Source of the DNA: Psychrobacter sp.
GTDB lineage: Bacteria > Pseudomonadota > Gammaproteobacteria > Pseudomonadales > Moraxellaceae
DNA: 9,310 nt
Assembly: GCA_020024075.1 (NCBI GenBank)
Contig: JAHHUJ010000074.1
Coordinates: 1-9,310, forward strand
Reading direction: 5' to 3'
A program made the position numbers and the translations under genes. Under the pieces are notes generated by a model. The model saw only the letters and a program-made list of their open reading frames with translations. It was not told where the DNA came from and made no database searches. Of the stretch, positions 1 to 6,467 are shown piece after piece (position 1 is the stretch's first letter; every line of letters starts with the position of its first letter).

Positions 1-2
1 AC

Positions 3-25
3 GAGCTGAAATTTCAGCTCTTTTT
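3..25 (+). terminator. Rho-independent terminator of an off-window plus-strand gene
   Basis: A perfect 18-base palindrome (GAGCTGAAATTTCAGCTC, 3-20; 7-bp stem if AATT is the loop) is followed at once by five T (21-25). That is the order expected for a terminator read on the plus strand, so a plus-strand gene probably ends just left of the window. The hairpin also lies 21 bases past the stop of the minus-strand channel gene and could act on it too, but the bases that would form a minus-strand T-tract fall outside the window. Confidence 0.7.
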
Positions 26-45
26 GAACGACTCTATGGCATAGA

Positions 46-1041
46 CTAGAGATGCTCGCCACAATGCGGGCAATAGTTTTTTTTGTCAATTTCGGCCAGC
101 TTATGCTCATACTCTTTTTCGCGCAGTAACTGTACGATGACCTCTTCAGCTTGGTCTCTATTAAGACCTAACTCACGTCTTATCTTATCAATTTTATACC
201 TATCTTTTATAAGATTCATATCTTCATCATCAAGCAGCAGCTCACGGAATCTTTGTTCTAATATTTCACGGCGCTGCTCAAGCTCTGAAGCCAAACCTGA
301 AGCCAGAATACCTGCCGGCAATGCCGCCAAACCTACCCCAAGTATGGTGATTACTGCCCCTAAAAACTTGCCGGTAGTAGTTATCGGAATGACATCCCCA
401 TAGCCCACTGTAGTCAAGGTCACTACCGCCCACCACATAGATTTAGGAATTGACTCAAAAACTTCAGGCTGGGCTTGGTTTTCGACCACATAAATGCCAC
501 TAGCGGCAGTCACAATCATGATAATTAAGATAAAGATAACCGCTTTAAACGAATCTTTTTCTTTATTTAGTACCACCAATAAAATGCGCATTGCGGCAAA
601 ATAACGGGTTAATTTTAAAAGTCTAAATAACCTTAAAACGCGGAGGAAACGCAAATCGACCGTAACAAAGTAGTTTATAAAAGCGGGTGCAATAGAGATA
701 AAATCAATAATAGCCCCTGGACTTTTTATCCACATTAACCGTCTTTTCCAGTGAGGAATCTCTGGGTGTTTATCTTTGTCTTTTTCAACGATTACCCATA
801 CCCTTAGCAGATATTCAATACTAAAAACAATAATAGAGAAGTATTCAAAAGCTTTGAAATACTGCTGATTGGGAAAGTACCATGCATCTACTGACTCAGC
901 AATAACAGCTGACACGTTTAATAAAATCAATATTATTAAAAACTTGTCAAACATTTTACTAAAGCGAGTTTGGTAAGATTCGTTCTCAATAATGTCGTAA
1001 ACTCGATTTCGGAGTTGCTGATATAATTGACTTTTCATCAT
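46..1041 (-). CDS. Voltage-gated potassium channel-like protein (six-TM ion transporter family)
   Basis: The 331-residue inner-membrane protein has the plan of a voltage-gated K+ channel subunit, which would work as a tetramer. Hydrophobic segments lie near residues 33-50 (S1), 65-85 (S2, with E76), 108-125 (S3, with D113), 130-157 (S4), 165-187 (S5) and 225-250 (S6). S4 has a positive residue at every third position (R131, R134, R137, R140, K143, R146), a classic voltage sensor. The pore loop carries the K+ selectivity filter TVGYGD (211-216). After S6 comes a charged, probably coiled-coil tail (253-320) ending in CPHCGEHL, a small zinc-knuckle-like end. The start is the first of two adjacent ATG codons; no clear Shine-Dalgarno precedes it. 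The gene follows aceF on the same strand but is separated by a terminator and has its own promoter. K+ selectivity follows from the filter; the physiological role is unknown. Confidence 0.9.
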   Translation of the reverse strand: MMKSQLYQQLRNRVYDIIENESYQTRFSKMFDKFLIILILLNVSAVIAESVDAWYFPNQQYFKAFEYFSIIVFSIEYLLRVWVIVEKDKDKHPEIPHWKRRLMWIKSPGAIIDFISIAPAFINYFVTVDLRFLRVLRLFRLLKLTRYFAAMRILLVVLNKEKDSFKAVIFILIIMIVTAASGIYVVENQAQPEVFESIPKSMWWAVVTLTTVGYGDVIPITTTGKFLGAVITILGVGLAALPAGILASGLASELEQRREILEQRFRELLLDDEDMNLIKDRYKIDKIRRELGLNRDQAEEVIVQLLREKEYEHKLAEIDKKNYCPHCGEHL

Positions 1042-1142
1042 ATGCGGCTTAGGTTGGTTGTTTCAAGGAAGGTTAAAACAGGGAACTTTACTGGATTAAG
1101 TTTTTGTGGCTTAAAGCGTCAGCTATCCTGCTGGATGCGAAT

Positions 1143-1170
1143 ATTATAGAGGACAGTGACGTAATAGCAA
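1143..1170 (-). promoter_or_regulatory. Sigma-70-type promoter of the channel gene
   Basis: Read on the minus strand, TTGCTA (1165-1170) and a perfect TATAAT (1143-1148) are separated by 16 bases. The site lies just downstream of the aceF terminator and would give a leader of about 95 bases before the channel ATG. I see no strong structure in that leader. The -10 match is exact and the -35 match is 4 of 6. Confidence 0.7.
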
Positions 1171-1193
1171 TATAATTACTTTATTTGAAAATC

Positions 1194-1229
1194 AAAAAGG
1201 CCTTTGATTGACACCCAATCAAAGGCCTT
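1194..1229 (-). terminator. Rho-independent terminator of the aceEF operon
   Basis: Perfect 14-bp inverted repeat: AAGGCCTTTGATTG (1197-1210), a 5-base loop (1211-1215), then its complement (1216-1229). On the minus strand the stem runs directly into five T (1198-1194). It lies 37 bases past the aceF stop and separates aceF from the channel gene. Confidence 0.9.
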
Positions 1230-1265
1230 AATATAGGTAGAGAATAGAGGTAGAGATTGTCGGCG

Positions 1266-2993
1266 TTACAGCAAGATACGTCTTGGATCTGCAAGCAGCT
1301 TAGCAACATAGCGGGTAAAGACAGCCGCATCTGCGCCATTGATCACTCTATGATCATAAGATAAAGACAGTGGCAACATCAGACGGGGCTCAAACGTTTG
1401 TTTGTCTGCATTCCAGCGTGGTTGCATAGTGGCCTCAGATACCCCTAAAATACCAACTTGTGGCCAATTTACCAACGGGGTAAAGTAAGTACCTCCTAAA
1501 TTACCTTGGCTTGAAATCGTAAAGCTAGCACCTTGTAGGTCTTTGGTTCCCAGCTTTTTGTCACGCGCCTTAGCCGCCAATTCCCCAATTTCAATGGCAA
1601 TCTGCTTAATACCCTTGGTTTGTGCATCCTTAATTACCGGCACAATCAGCCCATCGTCTGTGGCAACAGCAATACCCATATTCACAGTTTTACGAATATG
1701 AATCTGCGTATTGTCATCGCTCAAATGACTATTGAATTTAGGGTGCTGCATTAAGGCATACGCTGTTGCTTTCACAATGAAAGCTAAAATGGTAAGACCA
1801 ATACCTTGTGCTTTAAATTCCCCTTTTAGCTCGCCGCGTAACTTTTCTGTTTCGGTGATGTCTGATAAATCAAACTGAGTCACTTGTGGCAAGTAAGTAT
1901 TGTAATTTAGCTGCGGGATAGACACTTTTTGTAGACGGCTTAAATCTTGTGTCTCAATCTCACCCCAAATATCAGTCTTACTCATATCTGGTAGATTAGG
2001 CAGGCCTGAGGCAATAGTATTTGCCTTCACATCTGAGGTATTAGCGCCATTAGACTGCATATGCTCTTTGACATAATCGAAGATATCTTCTTTTAAGATA
2101 CGATTATTAAGTGCAGTGCCTTCTACTCGAGTGATATCCACTCCTAATTGCCGTGCCAATTTACGCACTGCTGGACCTGCATAGACATCGGCCAACTTGG
2201 CATTGACTTGCTGCTCACTAAGCTTATTAGCTTGAGCTGGTTTAGGCTGTGAGGTAGTGGACTTGTCATTGCTGCTAGCCTGCTTGGTGTCAGGCTGCTT
2301 AGCAGTTGACTGCTGCGCTTTGGCTGATTGCTTTGTATCCTTGTTGGGAGCAACTGGGCTGTTTTTAGTACCAGTTTTAGCACCAGAGGATTTTATGACA
2401 ATGAAGTCTTGACCATTTGCCACACTATCCCCTGCTGCAACTAGAATCTCTTCGACTATACCAGCTACTGGTGAAGGTACTTCAACGGAGGCTTTATCAG
2501 ATTCGACCAGTAACAAAGACTGATCCGCTTCAACTGTATCGCCAACACTGACCATGATTTCAGCAATTTCAGCTTCATCTACCCCTAAATCCGGTAAAGG
2601 ATAGGTTTTGGATTCAGCTGTAGACTCCTCACGAACCTGTTCCTTTTCAGAGACTGGTTGTTGCTCCGCTTCTTGTTGGCTAGCATCATCAGCAGGCTGT
2701 GCCTCATTATTTTCAGCACTCTCATTGGCCGATAACTCTGCTTGTGGCTGTGCATCGTCTGAAGCAGAGTCTGCTTCAAGCTCAATAAGCACCGTACCCT
2801 CAGTTACCGTGTCGCCGACCGACACCATAATGTTACTGACCGTACCGCTACCAGAGCTTGGGACTTCCACAGCAGCTTTATCCGACTCTAATAAAACAAT
2901 ATTATCATTCTCAGTAATTTTGTCACCGACAGAGACCATAATCTCACTAACTTCGGCGCTTTCTACTCCCAAATCAGGGGCTTTAATTTCCAT
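1266..2993 (-). CDS. aceF: Pyruvate dehydrogenase E2, dihydrolipoamide acetyltransferase
   Basis: The E2 core subunit moves the acetyl group from its lipoyl arm to CoA and scaffolds E1 and E3 in the cytoplasm. Of its 575 residues, two N-terminal lipoyl domains (about 1-73 and 130-202) each have an ESDKA lipoylation site (K39, K167); E. coli AceF has three such domains. The peripheral subunit-binding domain is at about 271-308 and the catalytic acyltransferase domain at about 340-575, with the active-site motif SYDHRVING (H548, N552). The linkers are oppositely charged: 73-129 is acidic (17 D/E, 3 K/R) and 201-257 is lysine-rich (11 K, 3 D). The binding domain reads GTALNNRI where most relatives have GTGxxGRI. 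The ATG is supported by GGAG seven bases upstream. It starts 70 bases after aceE with no terminator between, so the two form one operon. Confidence 0.96.
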   Translation of the reverse strand: MEIKAPDLGVESAEVSEIMVSVGDKITENDNIVLLESDKAAVEVPSSGSGTVSNIMVSVGDTVTEGTVLIELEADSASDDAQPQAELSANESAENNEAQPADDASQQEAEQQPVSEKEQVREESTAESKTYPLPDLGVDEAEIAEIMVSVGDTVEADQSLLLVESDKASVEVPSPVAGIVEEILVAAGDSVANGQDFIVIKSSGAKTGTKNSPVAPNKDTKQSAKAQQSTAKQPDTKQASSNDKSTTSQPKPAQANKLSEQQVNAKLADVYAGPAVRKLARQLGVDITRVEGTALNNRILKEDIFDYVKEHMQSNGANTSDVKANTIASGLPNLPDMSKTDIWGEIETQDLSRLQKVSIPQLNYNTYLPQVTQFDLSDITETEKLRGELKGEFKAQGIGLTILAFIVKATAYALMQHPKFNSHLSDDNTQIHIRKTVNMGIAVATDDGLIVPVIKDAQTKGIKQIAIEIGELAAKARDKKLGTKDLQGASFTISSQGNLGGTYFTPLVNWPQVGILGVSEATMQPRWNADKQTFEPRLMLPLSLSYDHRVINGADAAVFTRYVAKLLADPRRILL

Positions 2994-3000
2994 ATCTGTT

Positions 3001-3006
3001 CTCCAG
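3001..3006 (-). promoter_or_regulatory. Ribosome binding site of aceF
   Basis: CTGGAG on the minus strand, seven bases before the aceF ATG, fixes that start. The 70-base aceE-aceF gap shows no promoter or terminator I would trust, which fits translation from a shared mRNA. Confidence 0.7.
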
Positions 3007-3063
3007 AATTCTTGTAATTAGCAACGTTCGTATTAAAGTGAAGGTTAAAGGAGGAATAAAAAA

Positions 3064-5889
3064 CTATTTCTCAACATCTTCATCACTTAATAGCTTGGCA
3101 TCGGCTTGATCCTCTGCCCGTCCTTCGCTACTAATTTCTTCATCCTCTTCATCTACTAACTCTGGTACTGGATTTGGATTGACATTATCCGGTGCTGGAG
3201 CATCTGGGAAATGATCGTATTGAGGTTGTGGCTGCCACGCAGGGGGTTGATCCACATCAATACCCAAGCTGGTGATGGCATCTTTTACTAAACGCATCTC
3301 CACTTCACCTTCATCCGCCAAGCGTTTTAATGTAGCCACAACGATATGTTCAGCATTGACATGGAAGAAGTTACGCAGCTGGGAACGGCTATCAGAGCGG
3401 CCAAAACCATCTGTACCTAAGGTTGAATATGGACGGTTATCAGGCAACCAAGCACGGATTTGCTCCGAATAATTGCGCATGTAATCCGTCGCAGCTATCA
3501 CCACACCATCGTGTTTGGCAAGCTGCTCAGTAACCCAAGGCACTTTCTCTTCCTCCATTGGGTGCAAGCGATTGTAGTCATCACAAGCCATGCCTTCACG
3601 AGTAAGCTCATTAAAGCTGGTCACACTCCACACGTTTGCGCTTACATTGAACTCTTCAAATAGGATCTTCGCAGCTTTTTGTACTTCACGTAAGATAGTA
3701 CCTGAGCCCAATAGCTGAACATGAGCGGTGGCATGTAGATGACTATTGTCCTCTAACAAGTACATACCGCGTTTAATGCCCTCTTCCACGCCCTCTGGCA
3801 TTGCAGGCTGCTCATAGTTCTCATTCATTAAGGTAATGTAGTAATAAACACGCTCACCTTCGCCATACATACGACGTAGGCCATCATGCATGATAACCGC
3901 TAGCTCATAGCCGTAGCAGGGATCATAACTGACACAGTTTGGTATGGTGCCAAATAAGATGTGTGAGTGACCATCTTGATGCTGCAAGCCTTCGCCATTA
4001 AGCGTAGTACGTCCCGCAGTACCCCCTAATAAGAATCCTTGTGCCTGACAATCCCCTGCAGCCCAAGCTAAGTCGCCAATACGTTGGAAGCCGAACATTG
4101 AGTAATAGATATACAGTGGAATCATAGGTAATGCGTTAACTGAGTAACTGGTCGCTAGAGCAATCCAAGCACTCATAGCACCTGCTTCATTAATACCCTC
4201 TTCCAACATATGTCCATCTTTGGCTTCTTTATAACCCATTAAGGCTTCATTATCTTCAGGGATGTATTTTTGTCCTGCTGAAGAATAAATACCTAACTGA
4301 CGGAACATACCTTCTAGACCGAAAGTACGAGCTTCATCGGGTACAATAGGTACCACACGGTCTTGGATATCTTTGTTTTTTAACATGGCTGATAATAAGC
4401 GCACGAAGACCATAGTCGTCGACTGCTCTTTACCATTACTGCCTTTTAATACCCGATCGAAGATAGATAAATCAGGGATATTTAGTGGAATATGACCACT
4501 ACGACGGTTAGGCAAATGACCGCCTAATGACTCACGACGTCCTCGCAAGTACTTCATTTCTGGAGAGTTTTCATCAGGACGATAGAAGGGAAGCTCATCT
4601 AGCTCTTCATCGGTAAACGGCAAGTCAAAGCGATCACGGAAATAGACCAAACCCTCTTTACTTAGCTTCTTAATTTGGTGAGCTCTGTTGACTGCTTGGG
4701 CCTGGGTAGAAAGACCATAACCTTTTACCGTTTTTACCAATACTACCGTAGGCTGACCTTTGGTCTTCATAGCCTCACTAAAGGCAGCATAAACCTTGAT
4801 AGGATCATGACCACCGCGGTTTAAGTGACGAATATCTTCGTCGCTCAGCTGCTCTGCCATCTCCGCAAGCTCAGGATATTTACCAAAGAACTCTTTACGA
4901 GCGAAAGCACCATCGCGGGCTTCATAAAGTTGGTACTCACCATCTACTGTCTCTTCCATGCGTTTTTTTAGGGCGCCAGAATGATCTTTATCTAATAAGG
5001 TATCCCACTTACCTCCCCAGATGACTTTAATCACTCGCCAGCCAGCACCACGGAATACAGACTCCAGCTCTTGGATAATCTTACCATTGCCTCGTACTGG
5101 GCCATCTAGGCGCTGTAAGTTACAGTTAACTACCCAAATTAGGTTGTCTAACTTTTCACGCCCCGCCAGTGAAATAGCGCCTAAGCTTTCTGGCTCATCT
5201 GTTTCACCATCGCCTAAGAAAGCCCAAATCTTGCGACCTTCATCTTCTAGTAACCCACGGTTGATTAAATAGTTGTGCACATGAGCATGATAAATTGACA
5301 TAATCGGTCCCAAACCCATAGATACGGTTGGGAACTGCCAATAATCTGGCATTAAGTAAGGATGCGGATAACTTGATAGCCCTTTACCGCCTACTTCACG
5401 ACGAAAGTTTTCTAGCTGCTCTTTGGTTAAGCGTCCCTCTAAGAATGATCGGGCATAGATACCTGGTGCTGAGTGACCCTGATAATAAATCATGTCACCA
5501 CCGAAGTGATCACTGGCTGCTCGGAAGAAATGGTTAAAGCCAGTTTCGTATAAGGTAGCACTTGAAGCAAACGTCGCTAAGTGGCCACCTAGATCATCGT
5601 CATTTTGGTTTGCACGCATCACCATAGCTAGAGCGTTATAGCGTACCAAAGCACGAATTTTTCGCTCAATACCCAAGTCGCCAGGATAGATAGGCTCATC
5701 CTCTACTGGAATCGAATTTAAGTAGGCAGTGTCTAGACGGTTAAACGGCAAGCCTTCTTGTACCGCCATGTTATATAAAGCCTTAAGCAAAAATCTAGCT
5801 CGGTCTTTATCACTATGCTTAATCACCGACTCAAAGGCATCGAGCCACTCTTGAGTTTCAGTATGATCAGCATCATTATAGTATTTCAT
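3064..5889 (-). CDS. aceE: Pyruvate dehydrogenase E1, homodimeric type
   Basis: Thiamine-diphosphate-dependent E1 decarboxylates pyruvate and acetylates the lipoyl groups of AceF, feeding glycolytic carbon into acetyl-CoA. The 941-residue protein matches the single-chain (E. coli AceE) type along its length. The ThDP/Mg2+ motif starts at GDGETDEPES (226-235) and ends at NCN (255-257). By a constant three-residue offset from E. coli, H404 (loop RAHQIKK), E568 (EEGINE) and H637 (LQHQDGHSH) match the catalytic H407, E571 and H640. The family core ends near 881. Beyond it is an extension of about 60 residues that E. coli (887 residues) lacks: proline-rich 882-909 (10 P), then acidic 912-941 (14 D/E, 3 K/R). 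The ATG is supported by AGGGA six bases upstream. It is the first gene of aceEF; no pdhR or lpd is in the window. Confidence 0.97.
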   Translation of the reverse strand: MKYYNDADHTETQEWLDAFESVIKHSDKDRARFLLKALYNMAVQEGLPFNRLDTAYLNSIPVEDEPIYPGDLGIERKIRALVRYNALAMVMRANQNDDDLGGHLATFASSATLYETGFNHFFRAASDHFGGDMIYYQGHSAPGIYARSFLEGRLTKEQLENFRREVGGKGLSSYPHPYLMPDYWQFPTVSMGLGPIMSIYHAHVHNYLINRGLLEDEGRKIWAFLGDGETDEPESLGAISLAGREKLDNLIWVVNCNLQRLDGPVRGNGKIIQELESVFRGAGWRVIKVIWGGKWDTLLDKDHSGALKKRMEETVDGEYQLYEARDGAFARKEFFGKYPELAEMAEQLSDEDIRHLNRGGHDPIKVYAAFSEAMKTKGQPTVVLVKTVKGYGLSTQAQAVNRAHQIKKLSKEGLVYFRDRFDLPFTDEELDELPFYRPDENSPEMKYLRGRRESLGGHLPNRRSGHIPLNIPDLSIFDRVLKGSNGKEQSTTMVFVRLLSAMLKNKDIQDRVVPIVPDEARTFGLEGMFRQLGIYSSAGQKYIPEDNEALMGYKEAKDGHMLEEGINEAGAMSAWIALATSYSVNALPMIPLYIYYSMFGFQRIGDLAWAAGDCQAQGFLLGGTAGRTTLNGEGLQHQDGHSHILFGTIPNCVSYDPCYGYELAVIMHDGLRRMYGEGERVYYYITLMNENYEQPAMPEGVEEGIKRGMYLLEDNSHLHATAHVQLLGSGTILREVQKAAKILFEEFNVSANVWSVTSFNELTREGMACDDYNRLHPMEEEKVPWVTEQLAKHDGVVIAATDYMRNYSEQIRAWLPDNRPYSTLGTDGFGRSDSRSQLRNFFHVNAEHIVVATLKRLADEGEVEMRLVKDAITSLGIDVDQPPAWQPQPQYDHFPDAPAPDNVNPNPVPELVDEEDEEISSEGRAEDQADAKLLSDEDVEK

Positions 5890-5895
5890 AAATAA

Positions 5896-5900
5896 TCCCT
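5896..5900 (-). promoter_or_regulatory. Ribosome binding site of aceE
   Basis: AGGGA on the minus strand with six bases to the ATG. It supports the chosen start of aceE. Confidence 0.65.
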
Positions 5901-5941
5901 AATTTTTTTATAAGTTCGAGTAAACACTTGTATCACTCATT

Positions 5942-5969
5942 AGTATAAACATATTTAGTGCGCTTACCT
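5942..5969 (-). promoter_or_regulatory. Candidate proximal promoter of aceEF
   Basis: On the minus strand, TATACT (5942-5947) is a good -10 element. It sits 16 bases after AGGTAA (5964-5969), a poor -35. The start of transcription would be about 45-50 bases before the aceE ATG. The -35 touches the left arm of the 12-bp inverted repeat, so an activator or repressor bound there would affect it. This is motif matching only. Confidence 0.4.
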
Positions 5970-6038
5970 ATCCCTTAAACTAAATGGTTTTTGTAACCAT
6001 ATTTATTTAATAAATAATCATTATATGTTTAAGGGATA
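5969..6038. repeat. Nested inverted repeats in the aceE control region
   Basis: Outer arms TATCCCTTAAAC (5969-5980) and GTTTAAGGGATA (6027-6038) are perfect 12-bp complements 46 bases apart. Between them lie two further palindromes: ATGGTT/AACCAT (5984-5989 with 5995-6000) and ATTTATT/AATAAAT (6001-6007 with 6009-6015). The arms could be two operator sites bound by one dimer with looping, or a branched structure in the aceE leader RNA if transcription starts upstream. Both candidate aceE promoters overlap or touch the arms. Confidence 0.7.
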
Positions 6039-6048
6039 ACTATTACCT
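6020..6048 (-). promoter_or_regulatory. Candidate distal promoter of aceEF
   Basis: On the minus strand there is a perfect TATAAT (6020-6025), a 17-base spacer, and AGGTAA (6043-6048) as a weak -35, the same hexamer as in the proximal candidate. The right arm of the 12-bp inverted repeat fills most of the spacer. A transcript from here would have a leader of about 120 bases containing the left arm and the ATGGTT hairpin. Confidence 0.45.
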
Positions 6049-6143
6049 TTAGCTTAGTTGGCTCAAAATAGTTTAAGACTCTCTGTTTAAGTTAAGACTG
6101 TGTTTAAGTTTAAGACCATATCTAAGTTTGTAACTATGTTTAA
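6027..6143 (+). repeat. Cluster of GTTTAAG heptamers
   Basis: GTTTAAG occurs at 6027, 6071, 6085, 6102 and 6108 (the last two overlap by one base), GTTTAAT at 6138, and the complement CTTAAAC at 5974. Several copies extend to GTTTAAGAC (6071-6079, 6108-6116), with a related GTTAAGAC at 6091. Spacing is irregular (44, 14, 17, 6 and 30 bases), so this is not a simple tandem repeat. It may be an array of regulator sites upstream of aceE, or degenerate AT-rich repetition. No open reading frame of note covers it. Confidence 0.65.
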
Positions 6144-6253
6144 TAAGTGTGATATCGCAGTGAATACACCTCGCTTTAATAGAGCGATTGTAATAAAATT
6201 ATAGATAGAGCATTAACTCTTTTCTATTTTGGCTTATTAATTAAATAAGCAAT

Positions 6254-6292
6254 TGGGTGGAAGCTTCACCCAGCTTTAGCACTTTTATTTTT
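6254..6292 (+). terminator. Orphan terminator-like hairpin in the divergent region
   Basis: TGGGTG (6254-6259) and CACCCA (6267-6272) form a 6-bp stem with a 7-base loop containing AAGCTT. A T-rich stretch with TTTT and TTTTTT follows from 6283, ten bases beyond the stem, which is farther than in a typical terminator. A weaker stem, GCTTATT/AATAAGC (6232-6238 with 6244-6250), precedes it. No plus-strand protein gene lies upstream, so it would end either a short untranslated RNA or the leader of the gene at 6465. Confidence 0.35.
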
Positions 6293-6309
6293 TAATATGA
6301 CTTCCCTAA

Positions 6310-6340
6310 CGATGTTCAGAAAGTAACTCTGAAATTATCG
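6310..6340 (+). repeat. Stem-loop upstream of the secreted-protein gene
   Basis: An inner stem TTCAGA/TCTGAA (6315-6320 with 6328-6333, 7-base loop) is extended after a small internal loop by CGAT/ATCG (6310-6313 with 6337-6340). It lies about 125 bases before the TTG start. Whether it is transcribed is unknown, as I found no convincing plus-strand promoter. Confidence 0.4.
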
Positions 6341-6364
6341 CCTAGAGACTTAAATTAAAGTTAT

Positions 6365-6402
6365 TTATAGTTATAAATGGTTTGTGTTGATAGTAACTAT
6401 AA
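6365..6402. repeat. Inverted repeat, possible operator of the plus-strand gene
   Basis: TTATAGTTA (6365-6373) and TAACTATAA (6394-6402) are perfect 9-bp complements around a 20-base spacer. The right half also holds a compact ATAGT-A-ACTAT palindrome (6390-6400). The position, 63-100 bases before the proposed TTG start, suits an operator for that gene. Confidence 0.4.
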
Positions 6403-6454
6403 CAACTAAAGCATACGATACTCGCCAGCTTTCTAAGCTAGCAAGTAGCATAAA

Positions 6455-6467
6455 GGAGTTCATCTTG
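6455..6467 (+). promoter_or_regulatory. Ribosome binding site deciding a TTG start
   Basis: GGAG (6455-6458; AAAGGAG from 6452) stands six bases before TTG at 6465-6467. This is the best ribosome site for the reading frame. The upstream in-frame GTG at 6384 has none, and no in-frame ATG lies between the TTG and the end of the signal peptide. Confidence 0.65.

Noticed and set aside
1341..1360. Asn in place of Asp in the AceF active-site motif (DHRVING rather than DHRVIDG)
   Set aside because: As I recall, the same Asn is present in E2 of Azotobacter and Pseudomonas, so it is not evidence of an inactive enzyme.
2608..3021. Plus-strand open frame opposite the start of aceF
   Set aside because: Serine- and alanine-rich antisense frame produced by the codon use of the aceF lipoyl domains and linker; no ribosome site or recognisable domain. 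The other antisense frames inside aceE, aceF, zapE, the channel and the hydrolase gene fail for the same reason.
5984..6000. Possible PdhR operator ATGGTT-N5-AACCAT upstream of aceE
   Set aside because: PdhR sites have TGGT and ACCA separated by three bases; here the gap is seven, half a helical turn off, and no pdhR gene is nearby.
6384..6464. GTG at 6384 as the start of the secreted protein
   Set aside because: It has no ribosome site and would add 27 residues before an already long signal peptide, while the TTG at 6465 has AAAGGAG at ideal spacing.
5890..6464. tRNA, CRISPR array or insertion-sequence remnant in the large intergenic region
   Set aside because: No cloverleaf, no evenly spaced repeats with unique spacers, and no transposase fragment or target duplication could be seen.
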